DNA of 41,448 nucleotides from JAAYRG01 sp964643255 (GCA_964643255.1 CAZXSM010000007.1:1-41448), one strand, 5' to 3'; positions 8,956 through 17,414 are shown, counted from the stretch's first letter. Notes: generated by a model not told the origin, from the sequence alone. Program-made: numbers and translations.

Positions 8956-8981
8956 ATTAATGTTTTAGAACTATTCCCTTT
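8928..8981. terminator. Strong hairpin shared by the sigma operon and citrate synthase gene
   Basis: A 22-bp stem (8928-8949 with 8960-8981, two G-U wobbles) encloses a 10-nt loop. On the minus strand the stem is followed by UUUUAAUUAAUUU, so it is a good terminator for gltA, whose stop is about 64 bp away. On the plus strand the trailing U-run is weaker. Confidence 0.75.
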
Positions 8982-9044
8982 GTTTACTAATTTATTATTT
9001 ATATAATTATTGCTGAGTATTTATTACATACTAAGTGAAACTTG

Positions 9045-10412
9045 TTATCTATCTTCCATAGGAATGTATTCCATATCTTCTGAAACACTCTTATAAGCAG
9101 GACGTATAATCTTACCTGAGTTAATTAATTCTTCCAACCTATGTGCACTCCAGCCTGAAATTCTTGATATTGCGAATATAGGTGTGTATAGTTCAGTAGG
9201 AAGCCCTAACATTTTATAAGCAAATCCACTGTAGAAGTCCACATTAGCACTTACTCCCTTGTAGATTTTTCTCTTATCAGAAATAACCTCACCAGCAATA
9301 CGTTCGACACTATCGTATAAACTAAATTCATCAGTCATCTCTTTTTCTTTAGACAAGTCTTCAACATATTGTTTAAAAATTACTGCTCTAGGGTCTGAAA
9401 CACTATAAACAGCATGTCCCATACCATAGATTAAACCTGATTTATCAAAGGCTTTTTTATCTAAAATATCAATTAAATAACTTCGAATTTCATCTTCATC
9501 TTCCCAGTCCTTAACGTTTTCCTTAATATCTTCAAACATTTCAATAACTTTTATATTAGCCCCACCATGTTTTGGTCCTTTTAAAGAACCTAGAGATGCT
9601 GCTATAGCAGAATAAGTATCAGTACCAGTTGAAGTAACTACATGGTTGGTAAATGTTGAGTTATTACCACCACCATGATCAGCATGTAAAATTAGAGCAA
9701 TATCAAGTATTTTTGCTTCTAAAGGTGTATACTTCTTATCTGGACGTAATAATCTTAGTATTACTTCTGCAGTTGAAATGTTTTCCTTAGGAATATGAAT
9801 GTATAAACTTTCACCAAGTATATAATGTCTATATGCCTGATATCCATAAACTGCTAGCATAGGAAATAAAGCGATTAACTGGATTGACTGACGCAAAACA
9901 TTAGGAATAGAAATATCATCTGCGTGGTCATCATATGCATATAGGGTTAACACACTACGTGCAAGGGTATTCATCATATCTTTGGTAGGTGCCTTCATAA
10001 CAACATCACGTACAAAGTTTGTTGGAAGTGTACGATAAGATGCAAGAAGTTCAGAAAAATCTTTGTATTGTTTTTCATTTGGTAAAGTACCAAACAAAAG
10101 TAAATATGTTGTTTCCTCAAATCCAAAGCGATTTTGTTTAGTATCTATACCGTTTATAATATCTTCAACATTATATCCACGATAAAATAATTGCCCTGGT
10201 TTTGGAATCATTTTATCGCCGTCCATTTCATAGGCACGAACATCTGCTATTTCGGTTAAGCCTGTTAAGACACCCTTACCGCTAATATCTCGGAGTCCTC
10301 TCTTAACATCATATTTTGCATAAAGAGATGGGTCAATATTGCTGTTTTCAATACATAATTGGGATAAATTTTTCACCTCTGGTGTAATATCAGAATATCT
10401 TGGGTTGTTCAT
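9045..10412 (-). CDS. gltA: Citrate synthase
   Basis: Condenses acetyl-CoA and oxaloacetate to citrate. Visible signatures are LHADHGGGNNSTFT (first catalytic His region), GPKHGGAN, the second catalytic His in GMGHAVYSVSDPRA, and a C-terminal FAISRISGWSAHRLEE. Length (455 residues) fits the group of bacterial citrate/2-methylcitrate synthases common in Clostridia, longer than the roughly 370-residue Bacillus type. AAAGGAGG lies just before the ATG. No aconitase or isocitrate dehydrogenase gene is adjacent, so it is not in a citrate-pathway operon here. The upstream divergent gene is mgsA. 2-Methylcitrate synthase activity cannot be excluded. Confidence 0.95.
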   Translation of the reverse strand: MNNPRYSDITPEVKNLSQLCIENSNIDPSLYAKYDVKRGLRDISGKGVLTGLTEIADVRAYEMDGDKMIPKPGQLFYRGYNVEDIINGIDTKQNRFGFEETTYLLLFGTLPNEKQYKDFSELLASYRTLPTNFVRDVVMKAPTKDMMNTLARSVLTLYAYDDHADDISIPNVLRQSIQLIALFPMLAVYGYQAYRHYILGESLYIHIPKENISTAEVILRLLRPDKKYTPLEAKILDIALILHADHGGGNNSTFTNHVVTSTGTDTYSAIAASLGSLKGPKHGGANIKVIEMFEDIKENVKDWEDEDEIRSYLIDILDKKAFDKSGLIYGMGHAVYSVSDPRAVIFKQYVEDLSKEKEMTDEFSLYDSVERIAGEVISDKRKIYKGVSANVDFYSGFAYKMLGLPTELYTPIFAISRISGWSAHRLEELINSGKIIRPAYKSVSEDMEYIPMEDR

Positions 10413-10664
10413 ATAAACCTCCTTTATGTATATGGTTCATAAATTTACAGTTAACTTATTTATTTGTATTTACTATTATGTGCATATTTCAAAAAAATAA
10501 TAGGATGTCCCAAAAAAGATTTTTTAATGGAAATACAAGATACAAATCGTCATAATGCTTTAAACTCAGCACTTAATCTATAATTTCATACTCAATAGTT
10601 TATCACAATAAAGTATATCATACAAGTAAATAAATATAGAATTTACAAAAAGTTAAAAGTTATA

Positions 10665-10693
10665 TTGAAATAATAAGTTATGTTTAATAGAAT
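10665..10693 (+). promoter_or_regulatory. Promoter for mgsA
   Basis: TTGAAA (10665-10670), a 17-bp spacer and TAGAAT (10688-10693) lie about 70 bp before the mgsA ATG. The rest of the 351-bp divergent gltA-mgsA spacer (10413-10763) shows no gene; the gltA promoter was not identified with confidence. Confidence 0.5.
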
Positions 10694-10763
10694 GAATCTA
10701 GGACATATTAAGATTTATAATAGAATACATGTAGATTGAAATTATTAAAATGGAGGAAATAAT

Positions 10764-11252
10764 ATGAATATTGACAACATAAGTTTAAAGATTGGTAAAC
10801 AGAAACGTATAGCTCTTATAGCACATGATGGTAAGAAAGATGATATTGTAGCATGGGCAGCTGAGAACAAACATATCTTAAAAAACCATTTTTTATGTGG
10901 AACAGGGACAACAGCTCGTATTTTATCAGACAAAACAGGGTTGCCTATTAAAGCATTTAACAGCGGTCCTCTAGGTGGAGACCAGCAAATTGGTGCAAGA
11001 ATCGTTGAAGGAAATATTGATTTCGTAGTATTTTTATGGGATCCACTTGAAGCACAGCCTCATGACCCTGATATTAAAGCATTACTTAGAATAGCAGTAG
11101 TGTATAACATACCTATTGCTAATAATATTGCAACAGCAGATTTCTTATTAAATTCAATTTATATGAATGAAGAATATGATAGGGAAATAGAAAACTTAAG
11201 TAGACATTTAGCAAACAGAATGGAATATATTGAAGATGACTTTCATAATTAA
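10764..11252 (+). CDS. mgsA: Methylglyoxal synthase
   Basis: Converts dihydroxyacetone phosphate to methylglyoxal and phosphate, a glycolytic bypass that relieves sugar-phosphate stress. Residues corresponding to the E. coli active site are present at a constant offset of two: His21, Asp73 (in GPLGGDQQIGA), Asp93, His100 and Asp103 (PHDPD). The phosphate-binding CGTGTTA is intact. Length 162 is slightly above the E. coli enzyme (152). GGAGG precedes the ATG at 7 nt. It is transcribed divergently from gltA and appears monocistronic. Confidence 0.96.
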   Translation: MNIDNISLKIGKQKRIALIAHDGKKDDIVAWAAENKHILKNHFLCGTGTTARILSDKTGLPIKAFNSGPLGGDQQIGARIVEGNIDFVVFLWDPLEAQPHDPDIKALLRIAVVYNIPIANNIATADFLLNSIYMNEEYDREIENLSRHLANRMEYIEDDFHN

Positions 11253-11267
11253 CTTCAGGAATAGTTA

Positions 11268-11296
11268 TTGATATAAGCTCCTATATTTGATATACT
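11268..11296 (+). promoter_or_regulatory. Promoter for the rubrerythrin-superoxide reductase pair
   Basis: TTGATA (11268-11273), 17-bp spacer, TATACT (11291-11296). Transcription from here would give a leader of roughly 85 nt that includes a long A/U hairpin. Confidence 0.5.
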
Positions 11297-11329
11297 ATAA
11301 TTTGTACAGAAGTTTATTGATATAACCAA

Positions 11330-11364
11330 TTATTAAAAGAATAAGGTGAATATTCTTTTAATAA
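11330..11364 (+). promoter_or_regulatory. Perfect 14-bp inverted repeat in the rubrerythrin leader
   Basis: TTATTAAAAGAATA (11330-11343) and its exact complement (11351-11364) flank the 7-nt loop AGGTGAA, 25 bp before the rbr ATG. It has no U-run, so it is not a standard terminator. It could be a repressor operator (peroxide or metal regulator) or an mRNA-stabilising hairpin; it does not match the Bacillus PerR box well. Confidence 0.45.
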
Positions 11365-11388
11365 AATATTTAAGAAAGAGGTAATAGT

Positions 11389-11943
11389 ATGGAATTTAAT
11401 TACAAAGACAAGCTAAAAGGTACTCAAACAGAAAAAAATTTACAAGAAGCTTTTTCTGGTGAATCACAAGCTCACACTAAGTATTTGTACTATGCATCCC
11501 AAGCAAAAAAAGATGGATATGTGCAAATAAGTAATTACTTTACTGAAACAGCTCTTAATGAAAAAGAACATGCTAAGATTTGGTTCAAATTACTTAATGA
11601 TGGTATGCCTAAAACTACTGTGGCTCTAGAAGATGCTGCAGAAGGTGAAAATTATGAATGGACAGAAATGTACAAATCTTTCGCAGAAGAAGCTAGAAAA
11701 GAAGGATTTGAGAAAATAGCAGAACTTTTTGAAGGCGTAGCTGCAATTGAAAAAGATCATGAAGAAAGATATTTAAAATTATTAGAAAACATTGAAAAAG
11801 GAATTGTATTCTCAAGAGAAGGAGATACAGTTTGGAAATGTGCAAATTGTGGACATATTCACGTTGGTAAAAATGCTCCAGATATGTGCCCTGTATGTGA
11901 CCATCCAAAAGCTCACTTCCATATAGAAGTAAAAGACTATTAA
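11389..11943 (+). CDS. rbr: Rubrerythrin
   Basis: Non-haem iron peroxidase that reduces hydrogen peroxide to water in anaerobes. The N-terminal four-helix domain carries the di-iron ligands in EAFSGESQAHTKY, ETALNEKEHAK and AAIEKDHEERY. The C-terminal rubredoxin-like domain binds one Fe through Cys151, Cys154, Cys167 and Cys170 (CANC, CPVC). Length (184) is within the usual range. The ribosome site AGAAAGAGG precedes ATG. The superoxide reductase gene follows after 29 bp, giving a path from superoxide to peroxide to water. Confidence 0.96.
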   Translation: MEFNYKDKLKGTQTEKNLQEAFSGESQAHTKYLYYASQAKKDGYVQISNYFTETALNEKEHAKIWFKLLNDGMPKTTVALEDAAEGENYEWTEMYKSFAEEARKEGFEKIAELFEGVAAIEKDHEERYLKLLENIEKGIVFSREGDTVWKCANCGHIHVGKNAPDMCPVCDHPKAHFHIEVKDY

Positions 11944-11972
11944 AAAATAAACAAATTTATAAGGAGGGAATT

Positions 11973-12356
11973 ATGAAACCAGAACTAAAATTTTTAAGAT
12001 GTAAGCACTGTGGTAATATAGTAACATTCCTTAACTCTTCAGGTGTAACACCTGTATGTTGTGGAGAATCCATGACTGAGTTAAGTGCTAATACTGAAGA
12101 TGCAGCTACTGAAAAACATGTTCCAGAAGTAACTGTAGATGGTAACACTGTTACAGCAGTAATAGGTAGTACAGTTCATCCTATGGTTGAAGAACATTAC
12201 ATAGAGTTTATTGCCCTAGAAACAGACAATGGATTGCATGTGAGGTTCCTAGAACCAGGACAAGAGCCAAAAGCAGTATTTGAGCTTAATGGTGAAAAAG
12301 CAATTTCTGTTTATGAATATTGTAATTTACACGGTCTTTGGAAAAAGGATATTTAA
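11973..12356 (+). CDS. dfx: Desulfoferrodoxin (two-iron-centre superoxide reductase)
   Basis: Reduces superoxide to hydrogen peroxide without making oxygen. Centre I (rubredoxin-like FeCys4) is complete: Cys10, Cys13, Cys29, Cys30. The catalytic centre II ligands are His49, His69, His75, Cys117 and His120, and the active-site Glu47-Lys48 pair is present. Length (127) matches class I enzymes. It probably shares the rbr transcript and ends at the strong terminator downstream. Rubredoxin, the usual electron donor, is not in this window. Confidence 0.96.
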   Translation: MKPELKFLRCKHCGNIVTFLNSSGVTPVCCGESMTELSANTEDAATEKHVPEVTVDGNTVTAVIGSTVHPMVEEHYIEFIALETDNGLHVRFLEPGQEPKAVFELNGEKAISVYEYCNLHGLWKKDI

Positions 12357-12387
12357 AGTCCTTATTATTCAATGTTAGACATATAAT

Positions 12388-12463
12388 AAAGACATAGTAC
12401 TTGGACACACATACTAGATATCAATAAATCTAGTTGTAAAGACCAAGTACTATGTCTTTTTAT
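12388..12463. terminator. Strong terminator after dfx, shared with convergent nagB
   Basis: A perfect 17-bp stem (12388-12404 with 12443-12459) carries a 38-nt loop that contains a smaller hairpin (CTAGAT/ATCTAG). U-runs follow on the plus strand (CTTTTTATCTTTTT) and more weakly on the minus strand. Confidence 0.8.
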
Positions 12464-12493
12464 CTTTTTACATGTATTAGCTTGCTATAATTG

Positions 12494-13222
12494 TTAATTT
12501 AGTAAGGAAGAGGCTTCCTGATCTAAGATGACAGTTACATCATTGTGAAGTTGTAGGACGGATGCAGGAACTTGTGGGGTAATGGGACCCTCTATTATTT
12601 TCTTCATAATTTCCGCCTTTACTTTTCCATTAGCTATTAGAATGATTTTTTTAGCTTCCATTATATTTTTTATTCCCATAGTGTATGCATAACAAGGTAC
12701 ATCTTCAATGTTTTCGAAGAATCTTGAATTTGCTTTTATTGTATTTTCAGTTAGCTTAGCAAGATGAGTTCCTTTTGAAAAGTAGTCGCATGGTTCGTTG
12801 AAACCAATATGTCCATTTAGGCCTACACCTAGAAGCTGTAAATCGATACCACCAAGGTCTTTTATCAATTTTTCGTATCTACAACATTCTTCTTCGCTAT
12901 CCTTTGCCATACCATTAAGAAGATGATATTGACTATCCGGAATGTTAATTTTACTAAACAACTCATGGTACATATAGTAGTAATAACTTTGATTATTATT
13001 TTTATCTAAACCAACATATTCATCTAAGTTAATAGTGTTAATGTGTGAAAAATCAAGTTCACCTTCTAAGTATTTGTTAATTAGTCGTTCATATGTACCC
13101 AATGGAGTAGAGCCGGTAGCAAGTCCTAAAGTGCTATCGGGTTTTAATATAATTTGTGAAGCGATCATGGTAGCTGTTTTACAACTCATTTCATAATAAT
13201 TTTTTGCTTGATAAATTCGCAT
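12494..13222 (-). CDS. nagB: Glucosamine-6-phosphate deaminase
   Basis: Converts glucosamine 6-phosphate to fructose 6-phosphate and ammonia. The start MRIYQAKNYYEMS, the phosphate-binding LGLATGSTPLGTY, NLDEYVGLD with the catalytic Asp, and LLGVGLNGHIGFNEP with the active-site His are all present. Length (242) fits the short Gram-positive form without an allosteric C-terminal extension. AGGATTATA with an upstream AAAGAAGG serves as ribosome site. nagA is not adjacent; the gene appears to be monocistronic from its own promoter. Confidence 0.95.
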   Translation of the reverse strand: MRIYQAKNYYEMSCKTATMIASQIILKPDSTLGLATGSTPLGTYERLINKYLEGELDFSHINTINLDEYVGLDKNNNQSYYYYMYHELFSKINIPDSQYHLLNGMAKDSEEECCRYEKLIKDLGGIDLQLLGVGLNGHIGFNEPCDYFSKGTHLAKLTENTIKANSRFFENIEDVPCYAYTMGIKNIMEAKKIILIANGKVKAEIMKKIIEGPITPQVPASVLQLHNDVTVILDQEASSLLN

Positions 13223-13264
13223 TATAATCCTTCTTTCCTTAGTTTGATTAATCTAGGCATTGTT

Positions 13265-13293
13265 ATTATAAGTAAAATTATTTATGAATACAA
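13265..13293 (-). promoter_or_regulatory. Promoter for nagB
   Basis: Minus strand TTGTAT (13288-13293), 17-bp spacer, TATAAT (13265-13270), 42 bp before the ATG. Confidence 0.6.
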
Positions 13294-13328
13294 TTGTTTT
13301 TGTTGTCATTATTTTAATTTAAATGCCA

Positions 13329-13387
13329 TGATTCACATAGATTAAGAATACTTGTACATTAAGGTATAGTAAAATCTATGTTAATCA
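13329..13387. repeat. 15-bp inverted repeat in the nagB-metallophosphatase spacer
   Basis: TGATTCACATAGATT (13329-13343) and its complement at 13373-13387 (one mismatch) are separated by 29 bp. It lies upstream of both divergent genes. It may be a pair of half-sites for a regulator or an RNA hairpin; nothing further supports either. Confidence 0.4.
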
Positions 13388-13534
13388 AACATATTTATGA
13401 TAGTACAATTTCTTCAACTTGTAAATAGTTTTGATTAATAAATAATAAGTGGTAAAATATAATTATATTTAATAGACATCATTATAAATAAATTGAAGGT
13501 GGTGAAAAGGAGTTTGCTTGCGAACTCTACAAAT

Positions 13535-14392
13535 ATGAAATTAGCTGTACTAGGAGATATACATAGTAACAATATTGCATTTGAAGCCTGTATAGAGGAT
13601 ATTAATAAATCTAATGTGTATGGTATATGTTTGATAGGCGACTATATTAGTGATTGCCCTAATCCACAAGAGACCATTGCCTTGATTAATGAATTGAAGA
13701 AAAATTATAAAGTTTGGATGGTAATGGGTAATAGAGAAGAATATTTTATTAACCATCAAGATGGTAAAGATTCTGGTTGGAACTATTCCTCCTATGAAGG
13801 AAGCCTTTTATACACATATGAGAAACTAACAAGCCAGAACATAGACAATTTGAGAAAACTTCCCTTAACATCTAGTGTAAATATTCCAAGTACTGATCCT
13901 TTGCTATTAGTACATGGTTCCCAAAGACATATAAAGGAACTTCTCTATGAAGATAAAGAAAATACAAAAGAATGTTTAGATGATATGGATGAAGTGTACT
14001 TGTTAAGTGGACATACTCATAAGAGAACATATTATAAGTATAATGATAAGGTCTTGGTTAACCCCGGTTCTGTAGGTGTTGCAATTGGGGAGAAGGCTAC
14101 AGCTCATTATTGTATTTTAGAATGGAAAGGCAGTAAATGGGAAGTTGATTTTAGGAGTATACCCTATGATATAGAGAAACTTCGCAAGATATTTTATAAG
14201 AGCTCTCTTATGGATAAGGGAGGAGTTTGGCCTAATTGTATTATAAAATCAATAGAAGAGGGTATAAATTGGGGTCCTATATGCTCTAAGCGAGCTTATG
14301 ATTATGCTGTGGCAGAGGGAGTCGAACTTTCTGACAGAAATGTTCCAGATAAATATTGGAGAAAAGCTGCTATAGATTTGGATATTGTATAA
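13535..14392 (+). CDS. Metallophosphoesterase (YfcE/calcineurin-like superfamily)
   Basis: Predicted metal-dependent phosphatase or phosphodiesterase; substrate unknown. Metal-binding motifs run in order: GDIHSNN, GDYISD, MGNREE (family GNHE, here with Arg in place of His), a central HGS and the C-terminal GHTHK. The conserved beginning MKLAVLGDIHSN points to ATG at 13535, but this ATG lacks a ribosome site at normal spacing. An AAAAGGAG ends at 13512, only 1 nt before an in-frame TTG (13514), and the frame is open back to TTG 13493. Seven to fourteen extra residues are therefore possible. No operon partner is evident. Confidence 0.85.
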   Translation: MKLAVLGDIHSNNIAFEACIEDINKSNVYGICLIGDYISDCPNPQETIALINELKKNYKVWMVMGNREEYFINHQDGKDSGWNYSSYEGSLLYTYEKLTSQNIDNLRKLPLTSSVNIPSTDPLLLVHGSQRHIKELLYEDKENTKECLDDMDEVYLLSGHTHKRTYYKYNDKVLVNPGSVGVAIGEKATAHYCILEWKGSKWEVDFRSIPYDIEKLRKIFYKSSLMDKGGVWPNCIIKSIEEGINWGPICSKRAYDYAVAEGVELSDRNVPDKYWRKAAIDLDIV

Positions 14393-14475
14393 TTAAAAAG
14401 TATTTTTATAGGATAAAAGTTTTCTAGAGAGAATAATAGATGGAAACATTAGTCATACTAATTTATAAGATAAAC

Positions 14476-14504
14476 TTGACAAAAGGGTTTAAATTTTATA
14501 CACT
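14476..14504 (+). promoter_or_regulatory. Promoter of the copper operon
   Basis: TTGACA (14476-14481), 17-bp spacer, TACACT (14499-14504), followed at once by the CsoR-type operator. Confidence 0.7.
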
Positions 14505-14509
14505 TTAGA

Positions 14510-14529
14510 CACCCCACCAGGGTATGGTG
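14510..14529 (+). promoter_or_regulatory. CsoR-type operator
   Basis: The site contains ACCCCACCAGGGTATGGT and resembles the Bacillus subtilis copZA CsoR operator (about 15 of 20 positions as I recall that site). It covers the expected transcription start, so bound CsoR would block initiation and Cu(I) would relieve it. The csoR gene is the last gene of this operon. Confidence 0.65.
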
Positions 14530-14548
14530 AATAGAAAGGAGTAATAAA

Positions 14549-16843
14549 ATGAAACAAAAGTTTGACATTACAGGTATGACATGTTCTGCATGTTCAGCAG
14601 CTGTAGAAAGAAATGTTAAGAAATTAGACGGGGTTAATGATCTTAACGTTAACCTAGTTACAAATACAATGACCGTAGAATATGACCAAGCACTTCTTGA
14701 TAATGACAAAATAATTGACACAGTTGAAAAAACTGGTTATGGAGCGTCTATAGCTAGAAGCAAAAGTGAAGTTGCTAATAGCAAGACTAAGTCAAATGAT
14801 AGAGAAAAGGCTAATCCTGCAGAAGATGAAGAGAAACAACTAAAAAATAGAGTAATAGTGTCTTTTATCTTTTTGATTCCTTTATTTTATATAGCTATGG
14901 GTCCTATGATGAATCTTCCAATGCCATCCTGGTTAATTGGACCAGAGAATTCACTGACTTATGCATTTACTCAGTTTATGCTTACACTTCCTATTGTGTA
15001 TGTAAATAGAAAATATTATTCAATAGGATTTAAGACTTTATTTAGTGGCAATCCTAATATGGATTCATTAATTGCCCTAGGTTCTGGTGCAGCAATGGTT
15101 TATGGTATATTTGCAATTTATCGTATAGGTTATGGGTTAGGACATGGAGATATGGATATGGTTATGACTTATTCCCATGATTTATATTTTGAGTCAGCAG
15201 GAATGATACTAGCACTAATAACTACAGGTAAATATCTTGAAGCTAGGTCAAAGGGTAAAACTTCAGATGCCATTACTAAGATGCTTGATCTTGCCCCAAA
15301 GACAGCAGTAATACTTAGAGATGGGATTGAAGTGGAGATTCCCGTTGAAGAGGTTGTAATAGATGATATTGTAGTTGTTAGACCAGGTCAAAATATTCCC
15401 GTTGATGGTGTAATAATTGAGGGGTCTAGTTCATTAGACCAATCAGCATTAACTGGAGAAAGTATACCAGTAGAAAAAAATGTAGGAGATAGAGTTATAG
15501 CTGCAACTACTAATAAAACAGGATATTTTAAATTTAAGGCAGAAAAAGTAGGGGCAGATACAACATTTTCACAGATAATAGAATTAGTAGAAGAGGCATC
15601 TTCTTCCAAAGCACCCATATCAAAATTGGCGGATAAGATAAGTGGTGTCTTTGTTCCAATAGTAATTGTTATAGCCCTAGTGGCAACTATTGTATGGTTA
15701 ATACTAGGATATTCATTTGAATTTGCTATGTCAATTGGTATTGCTGTACTTGTTATTTCATGTCCATGTGCCCTTGGACTAGCGACACCTCTTGCTATTA
15801 TGGTTTCAACAGGTAAGGGTGCAGGAAATGGTATCTTAATTAAATCAGCAGAAGCGCTAGAGGTACTACATTCTGTTGATACAGTGGTGCTAGATAAAAC
15901 AGGTACTATAACTGAAGGGAAGCCTAAGGTTACTGATATAGTAGTATTTAATGATATAAGAGAAGAAAAGCTCTTAGAAATTGCCGCTTCCATTGAGAAA
16001 CCATCTGAACATCCACTAGCCGAGGCTATAGTAACTAAAGCAGAGGAAGATGGTATTACATTTACAGAAGTAGAGGAGTTTGAGGCTATTTCTGGTAGGG
16101 GTATCTATGGAAAATTAAAAGGAAAAGAATATAAGGCTGGTAATCTTGCCTTTATGAATGAGAATAATATAGATGTAGAAAATCATGAAAAGACTGCAGA
16201 TAAGTTTGCATATGAAGGAAAAACACCTTTGTTCTTTGCAGAAGAAAACAAATTAATTGGTGTGATAGCAGTTGCGGATGTTATTAAACCTACAAGTAAA
16301 ACAGCTATAACACAATTTAAAGATATGGGTATTGATATAGTAATGCTAACAGGCGATAACACTAAGACTGCTAAAGCTATACAGAAACAGCTAGATATTG
16401 ACCATATAGTTGCTGATGTATTGCCACAGGATAAGGAAAGAGAAATTAGAGATATACAAGATGCTGGTAAGAAAGTAGCAATGATAGGTGATGGTATCAA
16501 TGATGCTCCTGCACTTGTAAGAGCAGATGTAGGTATTGCAATTGGTGCAGGAACAGATGTTGCAATTGAATCAGCAGATATCGTATTAATGAACAGTACT
16601 CTTCAGGATGCAGTTACAGCAATTGAATTAAGTAAGGCGACAATCAAGAATATTAAGCAAAATTTATTCTGGGCATTTTTCTATAATACATTAGGAATAC
16701 CACTAGCAGCTGGAATATTATATATACCATTTGGCATAACACTAAATCCAATGATAGCAGCAGCGGCTATGAGCCTAAGTTCCGTGTTTGTAGTAACTAA
16801 TGCACTAAGATTAAGAAGGTTTAAAGGAAGCTCTAGAAGATAG
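14549..16843 (+). CDS. copA: Copper-exporting P1B-type ATPase
   Basis: Pumps Cu(I) out of the cytoplasm. One N-terminal heavy-metal-binding domain has GMTCSAC (Cys12, Cys15). A charged linker, the helices, the TGES actuator motif (LTGESIPVEK), the membrane CPC at 405-407 (ISCPCALGLATPLA), the phosphorylated Asp449 in DKTGT, the HP motif (SEHPLAEAI), and GDGINDAPAL follow in order. Length (764) is typical for a single-HMA enzyme. GAAAGGAG precedes the ATG. It is first of copA-copZ-csoR behind a CsoR operator. Silver may also be transported. Confidence 0.96.
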   Translation: MKQKFDITGMTCSACSAAVERNVKKLDGVNDLNVNLVTNTMTVEYDQALLDNDKIIDTVEKTGYGASIARSKSEVANSKTKSNDREKANPAEDEEKQLKNRVIVSFIFLIPLFYIAMGPMMNLPMPSWLIGPENSLTYAFTQFMLTLPIVYVNRKYYSIGFKTLFSGNPNMDSLIALGSGAAMVYGIFAIYRIGYGLGHGDMDMVMTYSHDLYFESAGMILALITTGKYLEARSKGKTSDAITKMLDLAPKTAVILRDGIEVEIPVEEVVIDDIVVVRPGQNIPVDGVIIEGSSSLDQSALTGESIPVEKNVGDRVIAATTNKTGYFKFKAEKVGADTTFSQIIELVEEASSSKAPISKLADKISGVFVPIVIVIALVATIVWLILGYSFEFAMSIGIAVLVISCPCALGLATPLAIMVSTGKGAGNGILIKSAEALEVLHSVDTVVLDKTGTITEGKPKVTDIVVFNDIREEKLLEIAASIEKPSEHPLAEAIVTKAEEDGITFTEVEEFEAISGRGIYGKLKGKEYKAGNLAFMNENNIDVENHEKTADKFAYEGKTPLFFAEENKLIGVIAVADVIKPTSKTAITQFKDMGIDIVMLTGDNTKTAKAIQKQLDIDHIVADVLPQDKEREIRDIQDAGKKVAMIGDGINDAPALVRADVGIAIGAGTDVAIESADIVLMNSTLQDAVTAIELSKATIKNIKQNLFWAFFYNTLGIPLAAGILYIPFGITLNPMIAAAAMSLSSVFVVTNALRLRRFKGSSRR

Positions 16844-16856
16844 AAAGGAAGAGATA

Positions 16857-17087
16857 ATTATCAAAAAAGTAGTCAGTATAAAAGGAATGACATGTGAACA
16901 TTGTCAAGGAAGAGTTGAAAAGTCACTAAATGATATAGATGGAATAGAGGCAAAAGTTAATTTAAAGAAGAATAATGCCACTATAACTTATGACAAAGAT
17001 ATAGATGATGAAGTTATTATTAATGCAGTTGATGAAGCTGGTTATGAAGTAACATCAATTAAAGAGAAAAAGGGACTTTTCGGATAA
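16857..17087 (+). CDS. copZ: Copper chaperone CopZ-like (AUU start proposed)
   Basis: Small cytoplasmic Cu(I) carrier with one ferredoxin-like HMA domain; GMTCEHCQGRVEKSL gives the CxxC site. The first ATG (16887) falls inside this motif (GMTC), so it cannot be the real start: beta-strand 1 (IKKVVSIKG) lies upstream. No ATG, GTG or TTG exists in frame in the 30 bp before it. An AAAGGAA ribosome site ends at 16850, and six bases later comes ATT, followed by ATC AAA AAA, giving the normal N-terminus M-I-K-K-V-V. I infer an AUU start, or an ATG-to-ATT change or base error. It sits 13 bp after copA. Confidence 0.85.
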   Translation: MIKKVVSIKGMTCEHCQGRVEKSLNDIDGIEAKVNLKKNNATITYDKDIDDEVIINAVDEAGYEVTSIKEKKGLFG

Positions 17088-17105
17088 GACAAGGAGGGGG
17101 ATATA

Positions 17106-17378
17106 ATGCAAGCTGACAATAAGAAGGTTACCAGGTTACTAAAAACAGCTAGGGGGCAAATAGACGGAATATTAAAAATGATTGATGAAGACAGGTATTG
17201 TGTAGACATTTCCAATCAAATAATGGCCACAAATGCAATACTTCGTAAGGTTAATAACGAGGTGCTACATGGTCATATAGACTCATGCGTTAAAGATGCA
17301 GCTAAATCAGGAGATCCTGAAGAGGTTGACGAGAAAATCAAGGAAATAGGATTAATATTAGATAAACTAACAAAATAA
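17106..17378 (+). CDS. csoR: CsoR-family copper-sensing repressor
   Basis: All-helical DUF156 repressor that releases DNA when Cu(I) binds. The Cys-His-Cys metal site is present: Cys32, His57 and Cys61 (C-x24-H-x3-C), with RLKTARGQ-type DNA-contact residues near the N-terminus (RLLKTARGQIDGI). Length 90 is typical. AGGAGGGGG precedes the ATG. As the last gene of copA-copZ-csoR it should repress its own operon at 14510-14529. The intact Cys-His-Cys triad favours copper over the persulfide-sensing CstR type. Confidence 0.93.
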   Translation: MQADNKKVTRLLKTARGQIDGILKMIDEDRYCVDISNQIMATNAILRKVNNEVLHGHIDSCVKDAAKSGDPEEVDEKIKEIGLILDKLTK

Positions 17379-17414
17379 ATATTTATAAAACCTAAAAGTA
17401 TATTTAATGTTAGG

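Noticed and set aside
15388..15993. 201-codon open frame antisense to copA
   Set aside because: Fully inside the well-supported copA gene; a composition effect without ribosome site or domain.
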